Of a stretch of 64,000 nt of DNA, positions 45,114 through 55,460 are shown one piece after another (position 1 is the first letter of the stretch; each line of letters starts with the position of its first letter). The position numbers and the translations under genes are program-made. Origin of the DNA: Pseudomonas triticifolii (GTDB lineage: Bacteria; Pseudomonadota; Gammaproteobacteria; Pseudomonadales; Pseudomonadaceae); the NCBI RefSeq assembly GCF_014358015.1, contig NZ_JACONV010000001.1, forward strand, positions 744,001-808,000. Reading direction: 5' to 3'. The notes under the pieces were generated by a model. The model saw nothing but the letters and a program-made list of their open reading frames with translations. It did no database searches and was not told the origin of the DNA.

Positions 45114-45989
45114 ATGTTGCGCAGTTCCCTGCTGGCCCTCTCCTTCGCCACACTCTTTCCGCTGGCCGCACAGGCCGCCGACCCACTGAAGATCGACGTC
45201 TACAACCCGGCTGAAAACGCTATCTTCCCGGTTTCTTCCGAAGTGATCACGGGCCAGCACGACGCCGTGCTGATCGACGCTCAGTTCCAGCGCAACGACG
45301 CTCAAGCGCTGGTGCAGAAGATCAAGGCCAGTGGCAAGAAGCTCACCACCGTCTACATCAGCCACAGCGACCCGGACTACTATTTTGGCCTTGACGTGAT
45401 TCAGGCCGCGTTCCCTGACGCGAAGATCGTCGCCAGCGCGCCGACCGTCAAAGCCATCAAGGCCTCGATGCAGGGCAAGCTGGCGTACTGGGGGCCGATC
45501 CTCAAAGACAATGCCCCTGCCAGACTGGTGCTGCCTGAAGTCTTGAAGGGTGATCATCTGACGCTGGAAGGCCAGCCGCTGCAGATCAAAGGCCTGGAAG
45601 GCCCGACGCCAGAGCGTAGCTACGTGTGGATTCCATCGCTCAAGACTGTTGTCGGGGGTGTCGTGGTGTCCAGTGGCATTCATGTCTGGATCGCCGACAC
45701 GCAGACGCCGAAATCCCGCAGGGACTGGCTGGCGACACTTGAGGGCATCCAGGCGCTGAAACCGACGACGGTGATCCCGGGCCATTACCTGGGTCAGGTG
45801 CCCGAAGGCACCAAAGCCGTGACGTTCACCGCCGACTACCTCAAGTCCTTCGACGAGAACGCCACCAAGGCCAAGGACTCCGCTGCGCTGATCGACGCCA
45901 TGCAAAAAACCTGGCCGCAACTGGCCGAGCCGAGCTCGCTGGAGATGAGTGCCAAAGTGATCAAGGGCGAGATGAAGTGGCCGCACTGA
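45114..45989 (+). CDS. Secreted metallo-beta-lactamase-fold protein with altered metal motif
   Basis: 291 residues, signal peptide (LAAQAADP). The fold is recognised by TTVYISHSDPDYYFGLDVI and a late GHY (VIPGHYLG). The usual HxHxDH metal motif reads HSDPDY: two of four ligands in the motif are changed. It may bind one metal or none. Probably periplasmic. Divergent LysR gene suggests inducible expression. Function unknown. Confidence 0.78.
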   Translation: MLRSSLLALSFATLFPLAAQAADPLKIDVYNPAENAIFPVSSEVITGQHDAVLIDAQFQRNDAQALVQKIKASGKKLTTVYISHSDPDYYFGLDVIQAAFPDAKIVASAPTVKAIKASMQGKLAYWGPILKDNAPARLVLPEVLKGDHLTLEGQPLQIKGLEGPTPERSYVWIPSLKTVVGGVVVSSGIHVWIADTQTPKSRRDWLATLEGIQALKPTTVIPGHYLGQVPEGTKAVTFTADYLKSFDENATKAKDSAALIDAMQKTWPQLAEPSSLEMSAKVIKGEMKWPH

Positions 45990-46371
45990 TCTGATCGATC
46001 GTTGCACACGTTACATCAGGGCTGGCAACTTGCGCAGAATCCCGGACGGACGCTGAGCGTCCTGAAGGGCATTCCCACGCAACGAGCGAGCCGCTGGCCG
46101 AATGCAATTCCTACTGAGAGACCGCCGCCTTTTCAGGGCTGCGCTGTCTCGTAGCAAACACAGAATTGTGGGAGGCGGCTTGCCGGCGATAAGGCTCGCG
46201 CGATGTATCAGAAAAATCGCCGGCCGCATTTATCGCAGGATTGCCGCCCAGACCCAGCCCCCTACCCTCAAACACCCTATGACCCGCTGAAGAAAAATAG
46301 TGTGAGCACCCCGATAAATGACCTGAAACACCTATGGTCAGACGCCTCACGCAATGGCTATGCTGGGTGCC
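45990..46371. other. Intergenic repeats between metallo-hydrolase-fold and small-protein genes
   Basis: 382 bases. Holds the hairpin GGACGCTGAGCGTCC (46048-46062), related to 33316, and one REP (46168-46190). No gene supported; promoter of the next gene is not distinct. Confidence 0.55.
46168..46190 (+). repeat. REP element (single)
   Basis: GTGGGAGGCGGCTTGCCGGC followed by GAT; same family as the pair near 27824. Confidence 0.7.
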
Positions 46372-46770
46372 ATGAATGCATCGCCACCCACACGAAACCC
46401 TTGTCCACCTGGCGTCTGCGATTGTGAGCGGGACCAGTTGGACGCGCCCGATGCAGACCGGCGGATTCTGCTGCTGACCCGGGATCAGGAAAAGCGCCTG
46501 CTCGAACGGCTGGAAGCCATCACCAGCCTGAGCGATCTGGAGCACGTCCTGCACAAGATCGCCGAACAACTGGGCGTGCGTGTAGAGGTCATGCCTGGCT
46601 TCAACGAGGTTCGAACCATGCGCGGTATCCATATTGCCGTCGAGCAAAAGGCCGGGGTATGCCGCAAGACTCGCCAGTCCATTCCAGCAGCCATTCGGCG
46701 GGCACTGGAAGCAAACCCGCATATCGCCTGGCAATTGCTCAACGCCAACGACCTGTTGCGTGACGCCTGA
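46372..46770 (+). CDS. Conserved Pseudomonas protein with CPPGVCDC motif
   Basis: 132 residues, cytoplasmic. N-terminal RNPCPPGVCDCERDQL has three cysteines that could bind metal; then LTRDQEKRLLERLE and a C-terminal CRKTRQSIPAAIRRAL. I recognise it as a small conserved pseudomonad protein of unknown role. ATG at 46372 is preferred; another in-frame ATG is at 46354. Confidence 0.7.
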   Translation: MNASPPTRNPCPPGVCDCERDQLDAPDADRRILLLTRDQEKRLLERLEAITSLSDLEHVLHKIAEQLGVRVEVMPGFNEVRTMRGIHIAVEQKAGVCRKTRQSIPAAIRRALEANPHIAWQLLNANDLLRDA

Positions 46771-46830
46771 CTACCGGATTGCAGGACCCTACGGCTATCA
46801 TGCCGCGTCCATCATCCAAGGAGAGTCTTT

Positions 46831-47313
46831 GTGTCCCTCGACATTCGTCCCGCCACTGCTGCCGACGCCGATCAGATTCTGGCCTTTATCACCGAACTTG
46901 CGATCTATGAGCGTGCCGGTCATGAGGTCAAGGCCAGCGCAGAGGACATTCAGCGTTCCCTGTTTGCCGACGACGCGCCCGCCAAGGCATTGATGTGCCT
47001 GTACGACGATAAGCCCATCGGTTACGCGGTGTATTTCTATAGCTATTCCACCTGGCTGGGGCGCAACGGCGTGTACCTGGAAGACCTCTACATCACGCCA
47101 GAACACCGCAGCGTCGGTGCCGGGCGCGCACTGTTGCGCCACATCGCGCGCGAAGCGGTGGCCAACGACTGTGGCCGCCTGGAGTGGAGCGTGCTGGACT
47201 GGAACGAACCGGCCATCAAGTTCTATGAAGCCATCGGCGCAGCGCCTCAGGACGAGTGGGTGCGCTATCGAATGGAAGGCAGTGTCCTGCACGATTTCGC
47301 CGCCGGAAAATGA
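46831..47313 (+). CDS. GNAT family N-acetyltransferase
   Basis: 160 residues. GNAT fold with acetyl-CoA motif HRSVGAGRALLRHIAREA and EDLYITPEHR; C-terminal WNEPAIKFYEAIGA. This pattern is seen in diamine/thialysine acetyltransferases, but the substrate is not proven. GTG start at 46831 behind AAGGAGA. Confidence 0.88.
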   Translation: MSLDIRPATAADADQILAFITELAIYERAGHEVKASAEDIQRSLFADDAPAKALMCLYDDKPIGYAVYFYSYSTWLGRNGVYLEDLYITPEHRSVGAGRALLRHIAREAVANDCGRLEWSVLDWNEPAIKFYEAIGAAPQDEWVRYRMEGSVLHDFAAGK

Positions 47314-47333
47314 TCATCACACACCTGTGAATG

Positions 47334-47371
47334 CCAAACGCCCGACCTGTGATGACAGGCCGGGCGCTTGG
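47334..47371. terminator. Bidirectional terminator-type hairpin
   Basis: CCAAACGCCCG pairs with CGGGCGCTTGG, with CTGT/ACAG closing the inner part. It lies between the converging GNAT gene and the small minus-strand gene. Confidence 0.65.
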
Positions 47372-47384
47372 GTGAAGACCGGTT

Positions 47385-47510
47385 TCAGCAGGCTCCGGGC
47401 GGAATGCCATCCTTGTTGAAATCCTTGAGGCGTTCCTTTTCCTCAGGCGTCGAGTGCGCAGGCACGTCGTCGCGAGGTTCCGGTTTCTTTTCGTCTTTCT
47501 TCTCGGTCAT
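47385..47510 (-). CDS. Small hydrophilic protein, 41 residues
   Basis: 41 residues, very charged (TEKKDEKKPEPRDD, STPEEKERLKDFNKDG), ending PPGAC. ATG at 47508-47510 has GGAG nine bases upstream. Probably a disordered small protein; family not recognised, and length leaves doubt. Confidence 0.4.
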   Translation of the reverse strand: MTEKKDEKKPEPRDDVPAHSTPEEKERLKDFNKDGIPPGAC

Positions 47511-47585
47511 CGTCAGATGCTCCACTCGTGGCTGTTCATATAAGGCCACGTGTGCCGCATTCGGTTCAGATTGATTCACCACACA

Positions 47586-49064
47586 TCAGGCCACTGCACG
47601 CTGATCGACGCTGCGCTCCAACTGCCTGGCGACGCCCTGCAGATCCAGCAGCGTCAGACGCAAGGTGCGTTCAGAACTGCCGACACTGACCAGTGAGCGC
47701 GCCCGGTCGTTGACCGAAATATCCCTGCCCAGCGTGTTCTGCCAGCCCTGATCCAGCATTGCCGGATCAAACTGATTGAACGCATCGATAGCGTCGACAC
47801 GACTCACCGTAAAACCAAAGCAGAGACGCTCGCCGCGCACAATCAACACGCGGGAGGCTTCAGTCGGCTCCGCAGGCGTTTCCCCAAGCAGGCTGCTCAG
47901 GCAGATCAACGGCACCTGCTCACCGCGCAGGTTGAACTGCCCCAGCAGATGAGTGGATGGCTGAGCCATGCCGATCAGTTGCCGAGGCACGGCAAGGATT
48001 TCGACAATCTGACTTAACGGTGCCACGAAACGGGTAGGTGCATCGAACAGCAGGCAGGCATGTCGCAGCATGGCCTTGGTCACATCATGCGAAGCTTGCG
48101 CCGGCTGCACGTCGTGCTGATAGACCTTGGTATAGCTGCTGACCTCAGGCCGTTGCAGCAACGCCGGGTGATTGAGCAGCAAGGCTTGCTCACCCTCCTG
48201 CAGGTTCATCACGCCAGCAAACAACTGCGGATGAGGTAACCCATAGCCAGGCACTGCCAACAGACTGTCCGGGTCCTGCCGGTGGATCGCAACCATGCGG
48301 TCGTAACCGAACCCGCATACCCGTCCCTCCGGTGTGGTCAGGAGCAACAGTTGGGGCTTTGAAGGTTGCCGCTTATGATCCAGCCCCAGCACTTCAGAGA
48401 GGTTGAGCGCCGGAACCTTCGTGCCGCGCACCGAGGTCACGCCAAAGCAACAGTCACTGCCAAAATCCGACGCACTGATCTCAGGCCCGTCCACCAGTTC
48501 GGTGACTACGCTGGCATCAATGCAGAAATGGCGACCGTCGCATTCGAACACCAGGTAATGCAGCAGACGCCGCTTGGCCGCCTGCGCTTGCTCCTTGAGC
48601 AACTGCGCGTGCTGATCAGCCGCGAACATCACGCCCGGCAGGTTGGCCAGCACCTGCAGGTCGAGCTTGTAGATCATGCGTGACTCTTCGCTGCCCAACA
48701 GCAACTCCGGCAACAATCCGGTGCCGGTGCCTCCAGGCCCTATCGAGCAGAACTGCGAGTCACTCGCCTTAAGGATGTCGCACACCGCATCGATCGCAAG
48801 CCCCAGAAACCCGCCGCCGAACTTGAGGATGGCAACCAGCGCCGTGGGTGCCGAATGGTCGGCACCGCTGGCAAGCTGACCGCGCAGATCCACCAACGGT
48901 AAGGGTTTGCCACGCAACGTGAACACGCCCAGCAACGCACCCTGCGTGAGCGGATGCGGTTGCAGATCAGTCGGCCAGTGCACGGCCTCCATCAGCGCGT
49001 CCGCGACGACAGCCAGATAGGTGCCGTTGATCTGCACCACACCATAAGCGTTCATGCCGCTCAT
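47586..49064 (-). CDS. Chemotaxis coupling protein with three CheW domains
   Basis: 492 residues made of three consecutive CheW-like units (about 1-150, 165-320, 340-485), each with the hydrophobic strands and RGxxxPLxxL pattern ([42 protein letters not shown]). Lacks a receiver domain, so it is not CheV. It would link several receptors and kinases. The start overlaps the upstream receptor gene by ATGA. Confidence 0.85.
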   Translation of the reverse strand: MSGMNAYGVVQINGTYLAVVADALMEAVHWPTDLQPHPLTQGALLGVFTLRGKPLPLVDLRGQLASGADHSAPTALVAILKFGGGFLGLAIDAVCDILKASDSQFCSIGPGGTGTGLLPELLLGSEESRMIYKLDLQVLANLPGVMFAADQHAQLLKEQAQAAKRRLLHYLVFECDGRHFCIDASVVTELVDGPEISASDFGSDCCFGVTSVRGTKVPALNLSEVLGLDHKRQPSKPQLLLLTTPEGRVCGFGYDRMVAIHRQDPDSLLAVPGYGLPHPQLFAGVMNLQEGEQALLLNHPALLQRPEVSSYTKVYQHDVQPAQASHDVTKAMLRHACLLFDAPTRFVAPLSQIVEILAVPRQLIGMAQPSTHLLGQFNLRGEQVPLICLSSLLGETPAEPTEASRVLIVRGERLCFGFTVSRVDAIDAFNQFDPAMLDQGWQNTLGRDISVNDRARSLVSVGSSERTLRLTLLDLQGVARQLERSVDQRAVA

Positions 49065-51193
49065 GCAGGTTGTCCGAGAGACATCCTGTCCAGCGTCTCG
49101 GTGCTGCCATTGGCATTGGCTTTGTGCAATTCGACGATCAGTGCCTCGACTTCCTGGGCAGACACACGCTGTTTCTCGGTGGCGGTGTTAATCCCGTCAA
49201 TCGCCTGAGTGGTCTGCATGACACCTTCGACGATGTGCTCGAACGCTTCGCCTGCGCTGAGGGAAATCTCGTTACCCGACTCGATCCGGCTGACCGTTTC
49301 CAGAATCAGCTTGTTGATTTCCTTGGTGGCCCGCGACGATTTTTCAGCCAGCTTGCGCACCTCATCGGCCACAACCGAAAAGCCCAGACCATGCTCGCCG
49401 GCACGTGCTGCTTCAATGGCCGCGTTGAACGCCAGCATGTTGGTCTGGCTGGCGATCTCGCTGATGACCTGAACGATGTCCTGAATGCCTTCGGCGGACT
49501 TGGCAATCATGCCCATGGCTTCGGACGCTTTACCCAGCGTATGCGAACCACGGCTGGCCTGATCACGCGTGAGTCTGGCCAGCTCGGTGGCGGTGTCGGT
49601 GCTTTGTGCCACGTAGGCGATGGCGTTCATCAGCGACTTGACCGACTCACCCATCGCCACGGTCTTGGCCTCGATGGCCTGCTCGATTTCGACCTGACGG
49701 GTGATGTCGATGGCAAACTTGACGACCTTGAAAGGCTTACCTTCGTGGTCGAAGATCGGGTTATAGGTGGCCTGAATCCAGATGCGCTGGCCATATTTGC
49801 TCATGCGCATGAAACGCCCGGAGAAGAACTCGCCCTGCCCCAGGCCGTGCCAGAACTCGCGATAGGTCGTGCTGCGCACGTATTCTTCTTCACAGAAAAT
49901 GCGGTGATGCTGACCCTTGAGTTCCTGCATGCCGTAACCCATCGCTTTCAGGAAGTTGGGGTTGGCGGTGAGGATGTTACCGGCCATATCGAACTCGATC
50001 ACCGCCTGGGCACGGTCGATCGCCGTGACCTTACCCTTATCCTCGACACTGCTTTCTTTGGCCTCGGTCACGTCCAGGGCGAACTTGACGATTTTGTATG
50101 CCTTGCCCTGAGCATCAAAGATCGGGTTGTAGGTGGCCTGAATCCAGATTTCCTTGCCATCCTTGCGCTTGCGTTTGTATTCACTGGCGTCGTACTCGCC
50201 ACGACCCAGCTTGTCCCACAATTCGCGATAGGCATGGCTGGCGATGAATTCCTCGGAACAGAACATGCGGTGATGCTCGCCGACGATCTCCTCGAGGTCA
50301 TAACCGAACACGTTCAAGAAATTGCGGTTGGCGGTCAGCACCTTGCCGGTCAGGTCGAATTCGATCACGGCCTGAGACCGCTCGATAGCGGTCACCTTGC
50401 CGGCCTGTTCGGCTTGGCGTGCGCGACTTTCAGTCACGTCATTGGCGAACTTGACGACCTTATAAGGACGGCCATCCGGGTCAAGGATGGGGTTGTAGGT
50501 GGCGCTGATCCACAGCTCGCGGCCGTTTTTTCCGACACGTTTGTATTCGCCCGAGTCGTATTCGCCACGCTCAAGCTTGGCCCAGAACGCACGATAGGCC
50601 GGGCTGTTGAGGTACTCGTCATCACAAAACATTCTGTGGTGCTGGCCCTGCACTTCGTCCAGGCGATAACCCAGAATCGACAAAAAGTTTTCGTTGGCGT
50701 TGAGTACCCGGCCGTTCAGATCGAACTCGATCACCGCCTGAGAGCGCTCGATGGCGGCCACCTTGCCTTCGTATTCGGCATTGGTCTTGCGCTGGTGAGT
50801 AACGTCGGTCGCGAACTTCACGACCTTGAACGGATTGCCCTGTTCGTCGAGCACCGGATTGTAGGTGGCCTGCAGCCAGATTTCCTTGCCGCCCTTGCCC
50901 AATCGCTTGTACTGGCCTTCGTCGAAAGCGCCCCCGCCCAGCTTTTTCCAGAACGTTGCATATTCAAGGCTGGAAGCATGGTCGGGGGTGCAGAAAATGC
51001 GATGGTGCCGCCCTTGTATCTCATCGAGACGATATCCGACGCAGTCCAGAAAATTGGTGTTGGCGTGCAGAATATTGCCTTCGAGATCGAACTCGATCAT
51101 CGCCTGCGACCGGTCGATGGCCGTCATCAGCGAGCGCAGGTCCAGCTGCACCTCGGTTATTTCATTAGGGGTGCTTTCAATGGTGGTCAACAT
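49061..51193 (-). CDS. Soluble chemoreceptor with four PAS domains
   Basis: 710 residues, no transmembrane helix. Four tandem PAS-PAC units of about 122 residues, each with the framework AIxRSQAxIEFD, HHRxFC, W(I/L)xATYNP and VVKFAxDVT; then a receptor signalling domain with [20 protein letters not shown]. The layout resembles BdlA/Aer-2-type cytosolic sensors but with more PAS units. Redox, oxygen or haem sensing is possible; not shown. ATG at 51193 is used. Operon with the triple-CheW gene. Confidence 0.88.
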   Translation of the reverse strand: MLTTIESTPNEITEVQLDLRSLMTAIDRSQAMIEFDLEGNILHANTNFLDCVGYRLDEIQGRHHRIFCTPDHASSLEYATFWKKLGGGAFDEGQYKRLGKGGKEIWLQATYNPVLDEQGNPFKVVKFATDVTHQRKTNAEYEGKVAAIERSQAVIEFDLNGRVLNANENFLSILGYRLDEVQGQHHRMFCDDEYLNSPAYRAFWAKLERGEYDSGEYKRVGKNGRELWISATYNPILDPDGRPYKVVKFANDVTESRARQAEQAGKVTAIERSQAVIEFDLTGKVLTANRNFLNVFGYDLEEIVGEHHRMFCSEEFIASHAYRELWDKLGRGEYDASEYKRKRKDGKEIWIQATYNPIFDAQGKAYKIVKFALDVTEAKESSVEDKGKVTAIDRAQAVIEFDMAGNILTANPNFLKAMGYGMQELKGQHHRIFCEEEYVRSTTYREFWHGLGQGEFFSGRFMRMSKYGQRIWIQATYNPIFDHEGKPFKVVKFAIDITRQVEIEQAIEAKTVAMGESVKSLMNAIAYVAQSTDTATELARLTRDQASRGSHTLGKASEAMGMIAKSAEGIQDIVQVISEIASQTNMLAFNAAIEAARAGEHGLGFSVVADEVRKLAEKSSRATKEINKLILETVSRIESGNEISLSAGEAFEHIVEGVMQTTQAIDGINTATEKQRVSAQEVEALIVELHKANANGSTETLDRMSLGQPA

Positions 51194-51856
51194 GGAGTGG
51201 TGCTCTGAAGGTAAAACAGCAGTGGAAATAGTGATGACACATCGGCGTTTGCTCAACCCTGCAGAACGTTCCCCGATGCGTAAGACCTTGCTGCCTGCAG
51301 GGCCAATCCGGTAATCGTATTTATCAATTTGCCCGATAGGGCCGTCGCGCAGTGTTCAAAGACCTGGCCAAGCATCAAGCCTTGAACAATTTATACAGAC
51401 TGCTCGAAGTGCCATTGGTTCGCCACTACCGAAGATCCAAAGATTGCGACAACGTAAATCAGGAAAACAACCACATGACCAGGCCTACGGTTGCGGCCCA
51501 GGTAAGGGTGAGCAGGAAAGAAAGGCCTGCCAGACGCGGATCCATGTGCCTCCCGAGCGTGACAAGATCAGTACCTGAAAAAAACCAACCTCTGCATACG
51601 CGCGGTTGCACAGGTCGGATCATGAGCGTGCGGATTATTTTTTATCCTGCTACCAACCGGACTGATGCTGTGGACCATGCCCTGCGCTCATCAACAGACA
51701 GGTTCGCTGATACCGCTGCACGTTCCAAGTTTCAGTCAGGCGGCTGCCTGTTGAATCCGCTGCTTCAACCGGCAGCGCCGTGAGCGCAACACTCACGGGC
51801 GTTGAGGCGCGAAACCTTCCGCTTCGATGTCCTTTGTCGCGCAAGGCACCGCGCTG
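51194..51856. other. Intergenic region upstream of the four-PAS receptor
   Basis: 663 bases. Contains one convincing short gene (51459-51545, minus). The remaining frames have no ribosome-binding site or protein-like composition; nothing else is seen. Confidence 0.5.
51459..51545 (-). CDS. Candidate 28-residue membrane microprotein
   Basis: MDPRLAGLSFLLTLTW and a further twelve residues to LVMWLFS: one hydrophobic helix with a short charged N-terminus and no charge at the C-terminus. GGGAGG lies just upstream of the ATG (spacing about four). Single-helix proteins of this size often attach to larger transporters or oxidases. Size makes it tentative. Confidence 0.45.
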   Translation of the reverse strand: MDPRLAGLSFLLTLTWAATVGLVMWLFS

Positions 51857-53308
51857 TTATCCAAAAAGCGCGTTGACCAACGGCACACGTCCACGCCAGG
51901 GCTGTGCGCGCTCCAGTTGCGCGGCGAGCGCCAGCAGCAGGCTTTCTTCGCCGAACCGTCCGGCAAAATGCGCGCCCATGGGCAAGCCTGTTGCCCCCCA
52001 GGAGAGCGGCACCGACATCGCCGGTTGCCCGCTGGCATTGAACAACGCCGCAAAAGGCGAATACCTGTGAGAACGTTCGATCATTTCATCCAGGCTCATG
52101 CTGACATCTGCAACCACAAGTTCGCCAATGCGCACCGGCTCACGTGTCAGCACCGGCGACAGAATCACATCGTAATCCTGCATGAATATCGCCAGCTGCC
52201 GACCCAAGGCATGAATCCATTCGACGGCGGCAGTGTACTGCGCGCCACTGACGTTGCCTTTGTCGCGCAGGATAATGCGTGTGCGCGCCTCCAGTTCAGC
52301 CTCCTGAACATCGAAGCCTCTCATACGTCCCAGCAGGTCGACATGGTTGCGTGTGTTGGCACCGATGATGGTGAACACATGGTCCAGAAACTCGGGCAAC
52401 ACCACAGGCAGACTGACCCGCTCGACCCGATGCCCCAGGGAGTCGCACAACTGCGCCGCCTCGCTCACGGCGGCAAGACTCTCGACCGAGGTTGGCCAGG
52501 TGCCTGACTGTTCGACCAACGCAATGCGCAGGGGTTTGGGGTCACGCTGCACAGCGCTGACATAGGAGGTGGCCTGAACAGGCGCCGCGTAGGGCGCACC
52601 CAGGTCCGCACCCGCCGTGGCATCCAGTAAGGCGGCGCTGTCGCGCACCGACAGGGTGATCGCGTGTGCGGTGCTCATGCCCGCCCAGCCCTCGCCCACC
52701 ATCGGACCAGAAGGCATCAGGCCCCGACTGGGCTTGAAACCGAACACGCCACAGCACGACGCAGGCACCCTTAACGAGCCGCCGCCGTCGTTGCCATGGG
52801 CAAAGGGCACCACCCGCGCTGCGACAAGTGCCGCAGCACCGCCACTGGAACCGCCAGCACTGTGCTCGAGGTTCCACGGGTTACAGGTCGCGCCGAAACG
52901 CGTGGACTCGGTGGAATAGGACGTGCCGAACTCCGGTGCAGTCGTGGTCCCGGCAAACACGCAACCGGCGCGCCTTAAACGACTGACACCCTCCGAGTCA
53001 AACGTGGCGCGAAACTCGCCCATCGACAGCGAGCCATTGCTCATGACAGCGCCGTTGACCGGCGAAAAAAGGTCCTTGATGAGCGTGGGCACGCCCGCGA
53101 AAACGCCGTCGCCCTTTTTCATATCCCGAGCTGCAACGCGCGCCGAGTCATATAACCGCTCGGCCAGGGCGTTGAGCTGCGGCTCGACCTGCTCGATGCG
53201 CTGGATCACACCTTCCAGCAAATCGATGGGCTGAACCTCACCCCGCCTCACCCACTCGGCCAGACCGGTACCGTCCTCGTCGTTCAACAACGTCTGAATG
53301 TCTTTCAT
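51857..53308 (-). CDS. Amidase-signature family hydrolase
   Basis: 483 residues. The amidase signature is complete: catalytic Lys in TLIKDLF, SNGSLSMGEF, EFGTSYSTES, and GGSSGGAAALVAARVVPFAH with the Ser-Ser pair. It hydrolyses an amide or ester in the cytoplasm; substrate unknown. ATG at 53306-53308; the frame upstream belongs to no domain. Followed in the reverse direction by an outer-membrane-type protein and AraC regulator genes, perhaps a uptake-degradation set. Confidence 0.88.
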   Translation of the reverse strand: MKDIQTLLNDEDGTGLAEWVRRGEVQPIDLLEGVIQRIEQVEPQLNALAERLYDSARVAARDMKKGDGVFAGVPTLIKDLFSPVNGAVMSNGSLSMGEFRATFDSEGVSRLRRAGCVFAGTTTAPEFGTSYSTESTRFGATCNPWNLEHSAGGSSGGAAALVAARVVPFAHGNDGGGSLRVPASCCGVFGFKPSRGLMPSGPMVGEGWAGMSTAHAITLSVRDSAALLDATAGADLGAPYAAPVQATSYVSAVQRDPKPLRIALVEQSGTWPTSVESLAAVSEAAQLCDSLGHRVERVSLPVVLPEFLDHVFTIIGANTRNHVDLLGRMRGFDVQEAELEARTRIILRDKGNVSGAQYTAAVEWIHALGRQLAIFMQDYDVILSPVLTREPVRIGELVVADVSMSLDEMIERSHRYSPFAALFNASGQPAMSVPLSWGATGLPMGAHFAGRFGEESLLLALAAQLERAQPWRGRVPLVNALFG

Positions 53309-53360
53309 GCGAAGGTTCCTTATGGTTGGGATTGAGGCTGAAAAACTCTTGGCAATCCCT

Positions 53361-54293
53361 CTAGAAACTGTGGCCCACGCGTAACGCCGCGGTGTAACCC
53401 TCTGAGCGGTTACGCGCACCAAACTCCTTGTAAACGTGAAACCACGCCGCGGGCATGCCGGGTTTGAAGTAACTGATCGCAGGACCCGCTGCGACCACCC
53501 GGGCCCGATTGCCGCTTTCCAGCCCGGGCGCGTCGTCATCGGAGAACTGCCGGTAATAGAACCCGCCCAGGCCCAGCGTGAAAGGGCCTGCATGCTGCCC
53601 TACAGCAAATTCGTGCCGGTACTCGACGCCGCTCCGGTAATCGGTCGCAGGGTTACGCGTGTTGAAGTCAGTCTGAAAGCTGCTGGACACTTCAAAACCG
53701 CTGTCGGTGATATAGGTCGCGTTGAAGGCGGGCGAAACCGTCCAGTGGTTCAAACCCGGAGAGATCGGGCGATTCTTATCGTAGTCGCCAGTAGGTGCCT
53801 GAATCTGCAAGCGCGCGTTCACAAACAGGTGGGGAGAAAGATCCCACTGAAGAATCAACGGTGACACCGAGATATCAGCCATCCTGAACGGATCCGCTTT
53901 CAGGTCCAGCGGACCGGACGGCGTCTGAACCCGAAACGAAGCATCCATCTGAAAGAAAGGCACCGCCACGCCGTAGCCAAAACGCGCGCCCAGCATCCGG
54001 TAATCGGTCATACGAAAGTACCCAACGCCAATGGACAAGACGTCCAGGGAAAAACGGTTGTCCAGCGAATGGCCCTGGCGGTCTCTCTGCACATTGGTTG
54101 AGTAAAACGCGACCCGCATGCCTAGCGTGCCCACGGGGGTAGACGGAGGCGAGATGCCCGCGCCGAAGTCGTAGACGCCAAAGGAGGTGGTCGGTGCGCC
54201 GTTTTCGGTGGCCTGAACAGTGCCCCAAAGGCCCATCAAGCCGAGCGTCAAGCAGGTAAAACGTCTGATCTTGTAATTATTGTTATGACTCAT
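53361..54293 (-). CDS. Outer-membrane beta-barrel protein, phenol-degradation MetA family
   Basis: 310 residues, signal peptide ending near VQATENG. Alternating-strand composition, aromatic residues and C-terminal HSF fit a beta-barrel; TSFGVYDFGAG and LQIQAPTGDYDK patterns match the MetA-type transporter family found beside aromatic or amide catabolic genes. Probably a substrate channel. Confidence 0.8.
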   Translation of the reverse strand: MSHNNNYKIRRFTCLTLGLMGLWGTVQATENGAPTTSFGVYDFGAGISPPSTPVGTLGMRVAFYSTNVQRDRQGHSLDNRFSLDVLSIGVGYFRMTDYRMLGARFGYGVAVPFFQMDASFRVQTPSGPLDLKADPFRMADISVSPLILQWDLSPHLFVNARLQIQAPTGDYDKNRPISPGLNHWTVSPAFNATYITDSGFEVSSSFQTDFNTRNPATDYRSGVEYRHEFAVGQHAGPFTLGLGGFYYRQFSDDDAPGLESGNRARVVAAGPAISYFKPGMPAAWFHVYKEFGARNRSEGYTAALRVGHSF

Positions 54294-54362
54294 CGCATGC
54301 CCCTGACCGCGAAGGTGGTGGGGGCATGCTATTGAGCTACGACGTCACGTCGTTATCCGTTT

Positions 54363-55334
54363 TCAGCAAAGATGCGTACGTTGCAACGTTTGCGACGGCG
54401 TTTCGCCGAACAATCTCCGGTAGTCGCGGGAAAACCGGCTCAAGTGCCAGAACCCCCAGCGCGCGGCCACCACCTGAACGTGTTCGATCCGGCTGCTTTC
54501 GCGCAATTCGCGCCTGACCGCGTTGAGTCGCTGGGTGCGCAGGTAGGCCACCGGGTTGATGCCCAGCGTTTCCTGGAAACAGTACTGAAGCTTGCGACGG
54601 CTGGTGCCGATGTGATTGCACACATCCAGGATCGACAGCGGCTCGTCCAGATGCGCCAGCACGTAGTCACGCGCCCGATCAACCATCCTTTTGCGTGCCG
54701 TGGGATTAAGAGGCGGCGCCTGATCAGGTGCGACCAGCTCGAGCACCTGCAACATCACTGCATCACGAATGCCGCGCCGGATCGAATCGTGCTCAAGTTT
54801 ATCCATGCACGCCTGCTCACCGGTCAACAGCGTATCGAACAGTGCAGCGAACCTCTTCTGCACCGTCGAGCCGACAAGACGGTAACAGGTGGGAAGATCG
54901 GTAATTTCGAAACGACTGCCCTGACGTTCCAGCGCATGTGCCAAAACGCCCTCCTCGATCGCCACACCCATCGCGTCCAGCTGCGGCGGCGTGCTCAGTT
55001 CTGGCAGATGTTCGCCATGGGCCACAATCATGCTCGGCGCTTGAAGCGTATGCCCGGCGCAAAACGCGGGCCCCGCCGCACTCAACGGCAAGGCGAAAAT
55101 GATAGCGCCCTTCCAGGCCATGCCACTCTTCGTGAGGGCCTGATTAGAGCGGTCGCGCACCAGTTGCAGCCAATCGGAACGAAATTCCGTCAGTTCGCCC
55201 TCAAAGCCCCCGGGCGTCAATTGATCATACCGAACCTGCCAGCCGCCCAGATTGCGGCTGTGCTCGTCGATGTCACAGGTCTGGAAATGCTGCAGGTGAG
55301 GTGCAGCCTGTATCGCCACATTATTGTTATTCAT
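54363..55334 (-). CDS. AraC family transcriptional regulator
   Basis: 323 residues. C-terminal AraC DNA-binding region with two helix-turn-helices (LDVCNHIGTSRRKLQYCFQE and VVAARWGFWHLSRFSRDYRR). N-terminal effector domain of EutR/OruR-like type. Upstream of the barrel and amidase genes in the same direction, so a likely local activator. Confidence 0.87.
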   Translation of the reverse strand: MNNNNVAIQAAPHLQHFQTCDIDEHSRNLGGWQVRYDQLTPGGFEGELTEFRSDWLQLVRDRSNQALTKSGMAWKGAIIFALPLSAAGPAFCAGHTLQAPSMIVAHGEHLPELSTPPQLDAMGVAIEEGVLAHALERQGSRFEITDLPTCYRLVGSTVQKRFAALFDTLLTGEQACMDKLEHDSIRRGIRDAVMLQVLELVAPDQAPPLNPTARKRMVDRARDYVLAHLDEPLSILDVCNHIGTSRRKLQYCFQETLGINPVAYLRTQRLNAVRRELRESSRIEHVQVVAARWGFWHLSRFSRDYRRLFGETPSQTLQRTHLC

Positions 55335-55460
55335 CGGCCTTGTCCTTAGTACGTTTCAAGGTCACAAGGGTGACGGGAGGCAAGTTTCATTCCGGTGGCG
55401 TCGGGTTTGGGTAATGTGTGCCGAAAACGGCTAGTCATCACTGAACGCAACAGTGAACGG

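Noticed and set aside
49700..51120. Regularly spaced DNA repeats of about 366 bases
   Set aside because: Not a CRISPR or satellite: they encode the four PAS-PAC units and diverge at the codon level.
49070..51208. 712-codon open frame on the plus strand
   Set aside because: Antisense to the four-PAS receptor; its apparent internal repeats simply mirror the PAS duplications.
51629..51800. Possible promoter or short gene before the amidase end
   Set aside because: No consistent -35/-10, ribosome-binding site or protein-like frame.
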